Positions 22,474 to 35,100 of a stretch of 64,000 nucleotides of DNA are shown piece by piece. The first letter of the stretch is position 1, and every line of letters starts with the position of its first letter. This DNA is from Chlorophyllum brunneum. Lineage: Eukaryota; Basidiomycota; Agaricomycetes; Agaricales; Agaricaceae. The position numbers were made by a program, and so were the translations under genes. Where the stretch lies: NCBI GenBank assembly GCA_963576785.1, contig OY756143.1:2232001-2296000 (forward strand), read 5' to 3'. The notes under the pieces are model-generated. The model worked only from the letters and a program-made list of their open reading frames with translations, searched no databases and was not told the DNA's origin.

Positions 22474-25217
22474 GGAACAGAAAATCAGATCCGCGGAGGG
22501 TGTCTTGCGCACAGTCAGACCACCCGGCCCATCAATCGAGTAAGAGTCGGTTTGATCCTCGCCTTCCGGTTTCTGAGAAATAATGTCAGTCTACCGAAGG
22601 AAGGCGAGGCCAATATTCTCGTCACCTCCGCTCTACCGTACTGCAACAATGTCCCTCATCTCGGTAAATTCCTCCAGGGATTTGCCGGTCGTAAGGGTTA
22701 GTTAAAATAACTAACAGGGAACATTATTGGAAGCACACTCAGTGCGGACGTGTACAGTCGGTGAGTCACGAAGGCTTCTCGTGTCGTCGACATTCTCACC
22801 CTCCGGTAGTTATAGCCGTATGTCATTCAGCAATCCGCCGGGGCTACCGCAATACTCATTTATATAGGGACAAGAAATCGCCGAACTGTCTACGTCTGTG
22901 GAACGGACGAATACGGTACAGCCACTGAAACACAAGCCCTGAAGGAGGGTATCACGCCCAAGGAACTATGCGACAAATACTACATTATTCACATGGAAAC
23001 ATACCAATGGTTTGATATCGGGCACGTTCTATCCATGGATTGAGGTTCCACCATTTGAACTCATATTCCTATGCAGATTCGACTATTTTGGCCGCACATC
23101 GACACCGCACCATACTGAGTGAGGACTTTTCTAGATAAATGACAGGCAACTGATTGTCATGCTAGGATCGCGCAAGAGATTTTCCTGAATCTTGGACGAA
23201 ACGGCCATTTAGAGAAGCAGGAAAAAGAGCAAACCTACTGTGAAGGTTGTTCGAAGTGAGTCAGTTGGTAAATGTGTCATTATCACCTTCGGTCACTTAA
23301 TTTACCGCAGATTCCTTGCTGATCGATTCGTCGAGGGTATCTGCCCGCATTGTGGATTTGAGGTGAATTTCTTTTTGCCGTCGAGTTATCCATTTCGAAA
23401 CCTTCATTATCCAGGATGCTCGCGGGGATCAATGCGACGGCTGCACACGAACGCTCGACGCCATCGAATTGATCCAACCCCGCTGCTTAATGGACAAAGC
23501 TCATAAAGTGGTCACGCATATATCCGTCCACATGTACCTCAAACTCAATGAAATCCAACCGCGTACAGAGCAATGGATCAAACAGTCATGGAGAATCGGG
23601 AAGTGGTCACCGAATTCCGTCATAAGCAACGACGGTGAAATTATTGATGCTCGCATGAAGAGTGGTCTCTTGCCTACTCCTCTGACTCGTGACCTTTCTT
23701 GGGGTGTTCCCGTTCCTATTGAAGGAGAGGATGTATACGGGATGAAAGGAAAGGTTCTTTGTAGGTCCAAAGTTGACTAATACCGCAACTCACGCTAACG
23801 ATATGTTAGACGTCTGGGTTTGTATCTCTTCTATCTACTCTTCTTCAAAGTTCCTTATGAAGCTTAGTTTGATGCCCCCATCGGATACCCAAGTATTACT
23901 GCAAATATCACTCCGGAATGGAAACAATGGTGGTTCAACCCCAAGAACGTTAGATTATACCAGTTCATGGGAAAGGATAATGTCTACTTCCATACTGTGT
24001 ATTTCCCATCTGTCCAGCTTGGTGATGGACGCGACTGGACAAAACTCCACCACTTGTCGACTACAGGTAAGTCACCACACCCTACTTTTATGTCGTTTCT
24101 CTAACACCCGTTTCGTAGAATACCTGAATTATGAAGGTGGTAAATTCTCCAAGAGCAAGAACCGTGGAGTTTTCGGACCTGCAGCAAAGGATACCGGCAT
24201 TCCTGCTTCTGTTTGGAGATATTACCTATTGTCGTCGCGGCCTGAGACTGCTGATGCCATGTTTTCCTGGGCCGATTGCGTACGCGATATTCCCGCTGCA
24301 AAGATTGTATACGACTAATGTGTATCTTGAAGGTCGCTGCCAACAACAATGTTCTACTGAACAAGTAAGTCTCCGGGTCACTGTACCGTTCGAAAACACA
24401 CTCATGGCGATCTCTTAGCTTCGGAAATTTCGTGAATCGCGCTCTTAAGTTTGTCTCATCGCAATACGGTGGTGTTATACCCGACGGTGGAGACACTCCT
24501 GATCCTTACTCCCCCAACGACCCTTTGGACTCAGAATTTATCACCAGTGTCAATGGCCTTCTTAAAGATTACATTAACGCCATGGAAGCCGTGAAACTGC
24601 GACTTGGGCTCCAAACTGTCATGCTCGTCTCCATGCGTGGGAACAACTATCTCCAATCTTCCGGCCTCAATAAACAACTGATGACTGAAAACCCCACCCG
24701 ATGCGCACAAGTGGTCTCCCGAGCCGTCAACCTCATCTATGTCCTCTCCGTCCTGATATATCCCTTTATGCCAGCCACTTCTGAATCCATTCTCATCCAG
24801 CTCAATGCTCCTGCTCGCGCAGTACCTGAGGTACTGTCGAACGATATCCTTGCTGGGCACCGAATCGGCAATCCCGAGCATCTGTTCAAGAAAATCGACG
24901 AGAAGATGATTGACGTTTGGAAAACCAGGTTTAGCGGAAACGAGGCGCAACAGGAACCATCCGTTGTTGACCCGTTGAAGAGTATTCCTGCAACCAAAAA
25001 GCCAAAGAAGGCTGGTACTGGTGCAGTCCCCAATGGGCCTAAATCTCCTGAGGCCGAGGCTTTGGAGGCGAAGATTACTGAACAGGGAAATGTTGTAAGG
25101 GGGTTGAAGGCGCAGACACCCAAGACACCCGAACTTGATACTCAAATCAAGGCTGCAGTGGATGTATTGAAGAAGCTGAAAGGGGACCTTGTTGCCGAGT
25201 TGCGTAGGTCAAGGTAG
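22474..25217 (+). CDS. MES1: Methionyl-tRNA synthetase, cytosolic
   Basis: A class I synthetase that charges tRNA-Met. The HIGH-equivalent is PHLGN in the segment [19 protein letters not shown]. Further landmarks are [16 protein letters not shown], a zinc-type insertion ([21 protein letters not shown], then DQCDGC), [10 protein letters not shown], the [10 protein letters not shown] segment, [16 protein letters not shown] and the KMSKS-equivalent KFSKSKNRG. The anticodon-binding helical domain starts near NFVNRALKF. The C-terminus ([20 protein letters not shown]..) resembles a WHEP-TRS helix-turn-helix. The start begins [10 protein letters not shown], so there is no N-terminal GST-like domain as in yeast Mes1. 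One internal intron is best explained by a GC-AG pair (23022-23076). It is divergent from the OPT gene. Confidence 0.93.
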
Positions 25218-25634
25218 AAACTGATACTTAGACAAATCTGGAAAAAGAAGCTCTGTACTTGGTTATAATTCGTAGAATTGTGGTTTGAATACTAATGGAT
25301 TTGCCGGCATGTCTGAAAGAACAGTGTCGTTTGTGTGGAATAAACTGGTGGCTTTACTATGATGGTTGGAGTATTTCCTTTGATTCTCCCGCACTCTAGG
25401 TTTCTGAAAATGGATACTCCCGACTTATGCGCACATATTTCGGTGAAAGATATTTTCAAGCTTCGGTTGGACCGTCGTTTTTCAGCTATGTCTCAACCTC
25501 TGAACTCTCCCCAATTATTTACCGCTCACTCAAGCAATTAATCGTGGCAATTTACATTACCTGCCGAGGCATACGTAAGGTAGTTTGAATACTTGTCGCT
25601 CGCCTGTCAATAATCGTACAGCAAGCTAGGAAGA
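25218..25634. other. Convergent intergenic region
   Basis: The 3' flanks of MetRS and of the LysM gene, about 417 bp. A short ORF at 25359-25541 has no recognisable content. Confidence 0.4.
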
Positions 25635-26278
25635 TCACTCAGAGTAATCGATGGTGTCCTCCGCTACACAGAGCACCTTGACATAAGATAGGTCAGTAAT
25701 GTCGGAACGGTATCAAGATAAAAGTCACTGACCATGCCGGGTCTGATGTTATCGCAGTCTGGTCCAACGTTCAGGTTGTTCTGCAACAGAACGTCGATAT
25801 TAATATCCATACTCGAAGCGATTGTTCCGCATGTGTCGGTCGGTTGGACGACATATGTGTTTACACAGTCTTGATCTTTTCTACCAAGGCAGAGGACCTA
25901 GACGTGCTGGTTTAGTACGACCTGGCCACTTAAGCTCATGAGAGCCTGGGATACGAACCTCCCCGGGATATAAGTTTTGGCAATTTTCACCAATTTCTGG
26001 GTTGATGAGAGTAAGCTGGTACCTGGGTAATGTTATATGCCGAGTATTATTGTAGAATGGAAGGGAATTTTACTCTGAAACGTTGTTCTCCCGGCCGATC
26101 GTATCGCAGGAAGCGTCGCCTGGCTGGACTGTATATCTCCTTGTGCAGTCGGAGGGCACGGAGGCGGTAACACTACAGGCTAGATGAACGGTTTCAGTAG
26201 ATGTAGGAATACATTGACGGTAAGGACCATACCAAAAACCGCAGTGATGGTAGCAATGGTCAACCAGTTGAACATCAT
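25635..26278 (-). CDS. Secreted protein with two LysM domains
   Basis: Start 26278, stop 25635, several short exons. The first exon encodes a signal peptide (MMFNWLTIATITAVF) joined across a 50-nt intron to ACSVTASVPSDC. LysM 1 reads RYTVQPGDASCDTIGREN..NPEIGENCQNLYPG. LysM 2 reads TYVVQPTDTCGTIASSMD..NLNVGPDCDNIRPGM. The protein ends VLCVAEDTIDYSE, with no further domain. Small cysteine-containing secreted proteins made only of LysM modules are known in plant-associated fungi as chitin-binding effectors that mask chitin fragments from host receptors. Assignment as an effector is inference; binding of chitin oligomers is the family expectation. Confidence 0.8.
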
Positions 26279-27621
26279 CTTGTATCAAGGCTCAGTGTTC
26301 ACTGTGGAAGGGGATGCGATTGTTTAGAAGAGCACGGATGGCAGTTTTTATGGACAATTTGGCTTCAAGCATCCTGTCACATCGAAGACGTTTGTAGGTA
26401 AGGATTTGCTACTCAAACCCTATGAAGAGCGCCAGCTGTATTGCATTTACGTGGGTTAGTCAGAATCGTTCATAGGTTCCGAAAGTGAAGCGGGTACGAA
26501 TCAGAACGACGGTGGGTGTTGCCTACACGTTGTCCGGGAGTCGCTCGGTCATTTGATTTGGTGCAACCACGACAAACGTCAATGGGAATGAGCGTGGATC
26601 CGGAAAGCGCTTCAGACTTGTGGTCGTGATGTCCCGTGTTCTTCATAAGTATATGCTGTATCAGCCCACCGGCGGTTGATATCCCAGCATCTTGTGTGGA
26701 TAGTGTAGCAACGTCGGGTGGTTGAGATGAAGGGAAAGCCTTGCGGCAACGAGGCCACACTGTAGCAGGCTTGGGCTCGCTGCGTTCCGTGGCAGGTTTG
26801 TCCACGAGCGGGGCGTAAGTAATATTAAGTGACACGGGCGGTTCAATCTTCCTTCATTTGTATGTTAGATATTTTTCCTCTAACCTTTTGCACCTAGCCT
26901 TAACTATTTTCTGACGTCCCGACCAAACCCGGGTTTAAGACTTGAGGGATGGTACACCCGCAGGGAAGCACTAAAAGGTGCTCGTTGGAAAAACGGCTTC
27001 CGAACCTCCTGGGTGGGCAGGTGTTTCATATTGGTTCATTGCGGTCTTCAAAAATGTTACGTGCTCCACCAGGTTAGACTGTCACGGTCGCGTTCAGGAT
27101 CTACCGCCATTGCCGTTTAACTTTTTACTATGGTCTAAAATAGAGTACGCCACTGCCACGTTTCCGCCTCCCTTTCAGCGCAAAAGCCAAAAGCCGTCAG
27201 GAATGTCTCCGAGCTAAAGATCCACTTGCCGCGTTGGAGTCGGCACATGGCATGTTACCTACCATCTCACCACAAATTCATCAACGGTCGCTCATACAAC
27301 TGATCAGATGGACATTTGTGTATTGTCGGTGACACTATTTTGGGTCCAAAATTTATTGCGATGAAATTTGCGCAGTCAAATACCACATTCCATCGAGGAG
27401 CCGTCAATAAGTATGGACAAGATTATGGAGGTCTTCGATATTTGAATCCCGGATGTACCCTCAGTGAACTTTGGAGCTGTCTGGGTCCATTGCATATTAC
27501 CTTTGTTGTAACTGTAAGCGGGCTTGCAACGAAGAGTAGGACGAAAGGAGGACATTAGATTCCTAATTAGGAAGGTAGATATAAAGCGAGCAGGGCGGGA
27601 ACCGTAACTTAACCTTTTACT

Positions 27622-27675
27622 GACTCGACTTCACCGAGTCGAGTCTCATCGTAGCGGGGCCGACGGACGTCGGCC
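27622..27675. repeat. Two adjacent perfect hairpins
   Basis: The first has 8-bp arms (27622-27629 and 27638-27645, gactcgac with its complement) and an 8-nt loop. The second has 7-bp GC-rich arms (27658-27664 and 27669-27675, ggccgac with its complement) and a 4-nt loop. They are 12 nt apart and not inside a recognised gene. Confidence 0.6.
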
Positions 27676-28780
27676 TCCCAGTAACTGCCGATCATAGTCA
27701 TGTCATTTTTCGCATTGATATGTTATCCGAGCCATGGGTTCATTGTTCTGTATAAGACATTTTTGAAAGCATTAATACCAAGCATCTTTTCCGAGCTACT
27801 GGTGAACGTGCAAAGGGACACGCCGACAGGTCCGAGTTACCTGAGTATGAGATCGCTCTGGCCCGGCTATGGTGGACTACAGTTTGTACAGCGCCTTCAA
27901 CCCTAACTTCCCCCGTCAAGTAGAACACCCGTTACACCTTCCGTGTAAACTTTCTCATACTACCAGGCTATGGAGAGCTCCTAACTGGTCTTCAACCATA
28001 TTATTGGCGCTATCTTTCATTGACCCGTGGATCTGTCTTGAGCTGAGTACTCATATAAAAGCTGCCTACTGACACCCTCTGTACAGATGGTTCCATTTTC
28101 GCCAGGGGTATTGTTCGTTTTTACTTCTGTGATGTTCCTCCGTATCCATGTGTCCATGTGATCGATATAATTCGAAGTAATCTGAGCGCGAGAAATATAG
28201 CTTCTACAAGTTGGCTGATGCCCCAGGCTCCGATGATGTCGGCTGGTATAAAACACAATGGCCATACCCTTATGTTACTTTTCCACCCATATGCCAGTCC
28301 CTCCATGCGAATGGTAAATCCGACCCACAATACAACCGTATATTGTGTGCAGTTATGTCTTCGAGGTTAGGAATAATTCTTTGTCCCACTGCCAGTATAT
28401 GATTTTCTTTGTGATTATTCCTGATTAACAGCTTATTTTGAAGCACATCTCCACAATTCCCATGTGTGGGTGCGGATTTACCATCCCTGCATCCCTATCT
28501 CTATTCTATGTAAGAAAATGAGAGGCCACATCAATGGGGGATGGGCTTGGCATGATGTAGGTGAAATATCTCTACCGTTAACTCCGGAGAGCACTCGTTG
28601 TTATTGCACCGCTCAGTCAGTTATTCATAGACATCCACCAGTAGAATTGCTTGACCCGCGAACGTGCTTCTCTAACTATAAGAAGCACTTCGCCAAGCAC
28701 ATGGCGCGTTCATTGTATATCGCCCACGAACTCACAGAGTATGTCAAAGCGTGCGCCCTTGACACAGCTTGAAGTAAGTC

Positions 28781-28787
28781 TATATAA
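28781..28787 (+). promoter_or_regulatory. TATA-like element upstream of alkaline phosphatase
   Basis: The sequence tatataa lies about 115 bp upstream of the chosen ATG (28899), a plausible core-promoter spacing. Prediction only. Confidence 0.35.
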
Positions 28788-28898
28788 TCAGAGTCCCAAA
28801 AAGATGCACCTGCGGGCTGCCTCTCCAAATATCGAGTCTCCCCTTAAGTATCTTCTCACGAATCCCTAGGCGCACCTTTTTTGCCGAATTGGTGGAGA

Positions 28899-31800
28899 AT
28901 GCGGTCGACTCGGAATCGTATTACCTCTTTTTTCTTGTTCGGGATATTACCGATCATCCAACCAACATATGGACAACACTTTAAACGACTCGGAACGTGT
29001 CCCACGTTAGGATGTATCTTACCTCCCGACCGAACGGATTTCTATCCTGGTCAATTCTTTGATATCCGTTTGGAGGTCCATGCACCCATGAATGGGAGCG
29101 AGGCATTTAACAAAGGGGTCCCGGATGACAAGTTTACGTTCTGTATTCAAGATGGAAGTGGTGGGAGGGGAAATGATAAGTGTGAAGATGCTGCGAAATT
29201 CTTTGGTGTTAAGGAGCCTGCGTTGGAGAAGTGGACGTTTTCGTGAGTGAAGGATTTGGTTTTGTTCTGATCCTGGGCGGAACAAAGGAATTGATGGGAC
29301 CTTCAGGTATTTCGAGGACCTCTTTGCGCAAGATGAGGGGAAGCCTACAATCGTAAATGTGGCATCTAGAGCTTTCCGTGGTGTAAGTGCCAGTTTGTTC
29401 CTGGGTCGACACAGATCTGATGATTTTGAAATATAGGTTAAGTTATCAAAGGTGTGATTACCGGTCCGGGGTATTACCGGAAAAAAAGACTACTGATTGG
29501 CACACTCATAGCCTGGGGAGTATTCCGCCATCTTGAACTTCAAGGGAAAGAGCAAGAGTGTTGCGAAATGGGTGGTCCGTAATGCCTCGAAGAAACGCAA
29601 AGCAAAGAACGTTTTGTTCTTCATTGGCGATGGTAGGCACCTGGTTTGCGGACCGCATAATGTCACGGATACTGAGTGCTCTTTGCTCTGATTGCAGGGA
29701 TGACCCAGGCCATGATCACGGCAGCACGCCTGATTGGCCATAAGTCCATCAACGGGCAATACCAGAGTCTATTACAGTTAGATCAGATGGACGCTGTGGG
29801 AATGTAAGCATTTGAACTTGCCTTGTGCTGGCCATTAGTATCTGATGTGTTGCCAGCCAAATGACGCATTCCATCGACTCATTCATCACGGATTCAGCGA
29901 ACTCTGCAACAGCGCTGTTCACTGGGAAGAAGAGCTCTGTGTCTGCTTTGAACGTCTGGGCTGACAGTGTGAGGGGCCTTTAGAATGCTCGAGGATGTGA
30001 GACGGAGCTAACAGGTTATGCGGAACCATAGTCGTCAAACTCTTTTGATGATCCGAAGATGGAGACTATTGGTGAGCTGTTCAGAAGGCGTAGAAAGGGA
30101 GGCGCACTTGGGATCGTCTCCACTGCTATTATTGGGGATGCTACACCAGGCAAGTGACGGGCGATGTTGAGCGATGTGGTACCGTGTTGACTGAGTGTTA
30201 TCAGCGGCCGTTTGTGCACACACTAGGAACCGTACGTACCAACCTCAAGCCTGGTTCTGCCTTTTTGCTGAGGTGGATGCACAGGCGACGAGGAGGGAGC
30301 AATTGTATTTGAATACTTGACCAGCCCGGAGGCAATCAACAAGACTTTCACGTGGCCAACCAACTGTCAACAACCTGATGTAATTTTGGGGTAAGATGCA
30401 TCCGAGTTCTGTGTACGGTGGAGGTGACCCATAACCTAGAGGTGGTGCCGAGCTGTTTTTGCCTGGGATGTCGTCATGGGAAGGACAAGATATCTACAAA
30501 GTATATGAACAGCACGGGTACAAGGTCGTGCATACGGCTGATGAGCTGAATGATGCCAACCCGAAGGATAAGACTTTGGGTATTTTCTGTAGTGAGTACT
30601 ATTCTTTCCTGATGTACTTGTGGGTTTACTTACCTTGGGTGATAGTAAGCAACATGGCGAAATGGGTTGACCGTAACGTATGTCGGGATTTCTGGGCAGG
30701 GAAGAAAACAGTGACTGAGCACGGAGTTAGATTTTCCCCAACAACCTCAAAGGACATGCGGACAGTCCTACTGGGGATGGTACAGATGCCGTTAACCAGC
30801 CCGGGTTGAAAGAAATGACGTTGAAGGCGATTGATATCCTCCATGCCCGTGAAAAAGATAATGGTGGTTGGTTTATGATGTCCGAAGCTGCCAGTATCGA
30901 CAAGGTGAACTGAGCTGGTGAACCATGTGGTGATTGATATTGACGACGCATGGGTGTAGATGATGCATGTGTTGGACTATGATCGTGCGCTTGGAGAGTT
31001 GCTAGAGCTTGATGATACCATTCAGGCGACCATGGAACGTGGGTGCACCGAGTTTTCACAGAGAATGGTTGTAGTTGAACAGTGACCTCAGATCTGAAGA
31101 AAATGGGCGAGTTGGATGACACTCTGATTGTCGTCACAGCGGATCATGGCCATGGATTCGTCAGTAGACCCTACTTGATCTCGTGAAATGACTTACAGTT
31201 CTCGGTTCAGGACGTGTTTGGAAATGCTGATACCAACTATCTCGTGAAGCAAAGCACGGATATCAAGAAGAGGCGTGCGGGTAAGCGACCGTTCCATATC
31301 TAGCAGTGCATATATCGAGCTCTCGCTAGTCGGCACGTACGAGGCCTCTGGTTCGAGCGAGTTCCAGGTTGCTCCCGGGTCACGACCTGACAATGTCTCG
31401 GTTGTCATTGGGCCCCAGGGGCCGAATTTCCCGGTGCAGTGGGATCCTCGGTACAAGTTGGCTGTGAGTAGAATATTTCATGACAGAAATAAGAACTGAG
31501 ACCACGTGTTGGATTAGGCGGGCTTTGGTGCCAACCCGGACCAGTGAGTACCAGTTTTCGGGGGCTCTACGCTGTTTGACAATCGGGTGAAGTCGTGAAA
31601 ACTATAAGACTGAGACAGATGGGCCGCGCTTGCCCGCTGTGGAGGTGAACGATATTTGGGTCCTGAACCCGAAGGATAACCCAGATGGATTTGTAGTTTG
31701 TGAGTGCAGAAGCATATGCTGGTTAGCAGTGACTGAGGTGTTCGCAAGCTGGGACATTGGGACCTGACGAGCCTCAGGGTGTCCACTCGTTGACCGGTAA

Positions 31801-32006
31801 GTTTTATTCCGCTCACGGAACGCCCCTGTGCTGAGTTGTCGCGCACAGATGTCTCTATTTTCGCAAGCGGTCCTGGTGCAGAGGACTTCCGCGGAGTGTG
31901 TGAGTAGGCAGCGTTTCAGAGACAGACAAGGAGCTGACAACACGGGGCAGACAACAACATTGATATTTTCTACAAGGTTGCGGATGCGTTGGGGCTGGGG
32001 GAGTAG
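28899..32006 (+). CDS. Alkaline phosphatase (PhoA-type), secretory
   Basis: A gene of many short exons, stop at 32004-32006. An N-terminal signal peptide (ITSFFLFGILPIIQPTYGQ) is followed by a region with FFIGDGMTQAMITAARL, the first metal ligand Asp. The active-site serine lies in FITDSANSATALFTGKK. Then come TPAAVCAHT, VILGGGAELFLPG, WFMMSEAASIDKMMHVLDYD (metal ligands Glu/Asp/His), LIVVTADHGHGFDVFG (metal ligands), VGPQGPNFPVQWDPRYK and GVHSLTDVSIFASGPG (the C-terminal metal-binding His). All catalytic motifs of fungal alkaline phosphatases are present, so the gene looks intact. It releases phosphate from monoesters and acts extracellularly or in the vacuole. The start at 28899 was chosen because it opens directly onto the signal peptide. 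Confidence 0.9.
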
Positions 32007-32161
32007 AGCACTGTGTAGAATAAAGTAACTAGGGCTGCCAAAACAAGGTTGCTTGGACGCGTAACGATGGCACGTGGGCAAATACACGCAAACACCGCGT
32101 GGAGGGGGTGTGGTGTGGTGGGCGATGTTGAAAGTGATCCACGCCTTGCCTCTGCAGATAG

Positions 32162-35100
32162 ATGTCATTTGCGGGCACACCTTTGGGTCAAGGCAGACGT
32201 CTCGATCACAACACCTTCCTCGGCAAACCCCCGCCTCCCGGCACCAGGCCGACCAGCCCCCACCGCATTGTCCCCACCTCGTATTCATACGGGTCAGTCC
32301 TTTATCGCTCCCCACATGCCCCAACTGATCCCACCCAGCGCACCCGCTATCGATTCCCGCTCTCCCCCACCCCCCCAGGAGGACAACGACGGCGACGACA
32401 ACACCTCCGCACTAGCCAAGTTCGCCAAGATCAAACAACGCGAGGCCCTAGCATCTCGTCCAGGCGGCCCAAAGATCATCTCATCTCCCCCAAAACCCGA
32501 CAAGTGGTCAGTCAAGGACACCTCCGTCCTCCTCGCCAGTGCACTCCATATCGCCGCCAAAAACGACATGCTACCAGCTACCAACCCGAACAACGCTTGG
32601 GCGTCCGGCGTCACACGACCCAATCCTGTCGTGCCCCGAAGCACGTCCGTCGAATACGAAAAGGACACCCAAACCACCGCTTCTCGACGCCTTGCCCCAC
32701 CACCCAATCGTCTCTCCCGTCCCCCCACATCACGAAAACCTCTGTCAAAAAACACTTCTATCCGACTTGTACCCGATTCAGAAGGCGAAGAAGACACGTC
32801 TGCGTCCAATGGACGGGGAAAGAGCCCTTTTGAGCACGTCATGGACGTCGCCAAGAAGGCGTTGGGCCCAGCAACATACTACGTCCGACAACTTTCACAC
32901 GAACCAGAAGACCGTTCGCTGTCAACGAACGGAAACAACACCCATAATAGAGATGCCAGCTACGACTATGCAGCAGAGGAGCAGGAATTCCAGGCCGCTC
33001 AGCAGGCTAAGCGCGCCGCTCTTCCAGCCCATAAACGTGGCCGAATGTCCATGGATTACCGGGCATATAAGCCCACCCCTTCGGATATAGAGAGCGATGA
33101 CGACGATTATTCCGACGACGATAAGCGCAGGAGGAGACGAAAGAAGAAAAAGAACGAACCCGTGGGAGGTCCTCTAACAACTCTCCCCGTGATATCGGCG
33201 GATAGAAAGAAGAAACGGAAGAGTCAAGGAAACAAATCTCCTTCTAAACAAGACGATGAAGACAGTGAGAGCGATGAGCCTAGTGTTGAACTCGTGCGTT
33301 TTATGTCTCAACTTCCACGCGTCGCTGAGAAATATCTGATAAACGCAAACAGGAGTCCTTACAAGCGCAGCAACGTTCGTCTGTACCACGCTCTCTACCA
33401 CCCCCTCTCTCACGCCCCCGCGGCTCTGCCCCACCCCACGATATAAGCCTGCAAGATTCTTCGCCAGAAAGTGCAGAGCAGGGACTCGACTCAATACCAG
33501 AGGTCCCAGAAGAAGAGCTTCCAGAATCACCACAAAGACAAGGCCGAAAACGCGACCAGGCCCAGTCACGGCGCATGCCCCGATCATCCTCGCGACAACG
33601 AGAGTCTACAACAACAAGATTCTCGATCGGTGGTCTTTTGGGCCGTCTGGTCCATGCAGTCGTTAGGGGCCTATTGTTGATCGTCAAGTTCGTGGTGTAC
33701 CTCATCACAAGCCTTTTCTTCGTTTGCGGAAGGATCTTCGGCACGACATATGATATTGTTCTCAACCGGCCGGTACTGTGGTTGCGGACAACGAGCCCGT
33801 CACCAGTAGCTGCGCTCGCGAAGTATCTCGCGCTTGGTGCCCTCACATTTGGAGTGTGGTATGCATTACAAGAAACGGATATATCATCACAAATACCCTC
33901 AATATCCTTCCCTTGGCCTTCATCACGACCTATATATACTGCACCCAACGCTCCTGTTGCCGATATCACTGAACTTGCGGAACGGCTACAGAGGATAGAA
34001 GTCGCACTCTCTGGTCTCTCACGTGACTCTGAACGAACGCGAGCGAAGACAGAAGATGGTGTTCGCTCGTATTCGGAGCTCATCGGTCGTCTCGGTGCCT
34101 TAGAAGACCGCCTGACAGCAGAGAGTAGACGCCTTGTAGAGTCAGAGTCAAAGGTCAAGGATGTGCTCACGCTTGGCGCGAGTGTGAGCACTGTTAAACA
34201 AGATGTTGAGATCCTCCACGCGCAATTGAAGGCTCAGGACAAGCAAAGAAAAGATGAAGAGCGACAGCACCGTGCAGATCACGTGGGTGACGAAGAAGCT
34301 CGTGCTAAATTGCGAGCTTTGGAGGAACGCGTGGATAGTGTCGAAGGCGACGTCAAGGAGGCTGTCGAACTAGGCAAGAAAGCCGCCACGAGTTCCAAAT
34401 CCGTTACCCTCAAGGTACCCGGTGGTCAAGACCTCAGGGGAATGATTAGAGAGATAGTGGATTCGGCGATTTCAGTCTTCAGTAAAGACACGATTGGAAA
34501 ACCAGACTACGCGATGCATTCGAGTGGTGCAAGGGTTATACCCTCTCTCACTTCACCGTCGTTCACGATTGAGCCGGCTACACTACGCAGCCAGTTCTTT
34601 GGGTTCCTCGCAGGAAACGGTTACGCTGTCGGTCGACCGCCTGTTACGGCTCTACATCACGAGACGCACGGAGGATATTGTTGGCCTTTCGCTGGACGGC
34701 AAGGACAACTGGGTATTAGCCTTGCGGCTCCGCTTATTATCGACGAGGTTACTATTGACCACATTGCCGGAGACATTGCCATTGATATCCGGAGTGCACC
34801 GCGGCATATGGAGGTCTGGGGAATGATCGAAGGTGAAGAGAATGTGCGGAAGTACGAAGGACTGTTGAAGGAGAAGGAGTGGGCGCAGGAGGAAGCTAGA
34901 GAACGAATCAAGGAATCTGGAGAGGCTACTAACGAAGACGAGGTGGAAGAGTATCCTTTGACGTTGCCGCATAATCCACCATATGTTCGCATCGCGAATT
35001 TCACCTATGATGTTGATTCGGCCAAGAATATCCAGACGTTCCCTGTGTTGGGCGAAATTAAGGAGAAGAAGATGGACTTTGGGATTGTAGTGCTTAGAGT

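Larger units (their letters stand above)
26279..28898. other. Gene-poor region with an unrecognised coding-like stretch
   Basis: No gene could be assigned. A minus-strand ORF at 26470-26835 lacks any domain. On the plus strand the stretch 27700-28770 contains pieces that read like spliced exons: SIFARGIVRFYFCDVPPYPC near 28090-28150, then after a plausible intron LADAPGSDDVGWYKTQWPYP near 28210-28270 and VWVRIYHPCIPI near 28465. I cannot identify the family. Two strong hairpins sit at 27622-27675. Confidence 0.35.

Noticed and set aside
31602..32324. Minus-strand 240-codon ORF
   Set aside because: Overlaps the alkaline phosphatase 3' exons and the SUN promoter in antisense; no domain.
33301..34191. 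Minus-strand 296-codon ORF
   Set aside because: Antisense to the coiled-coil part of the SUN protein; Ser/Arg-rich shadow.
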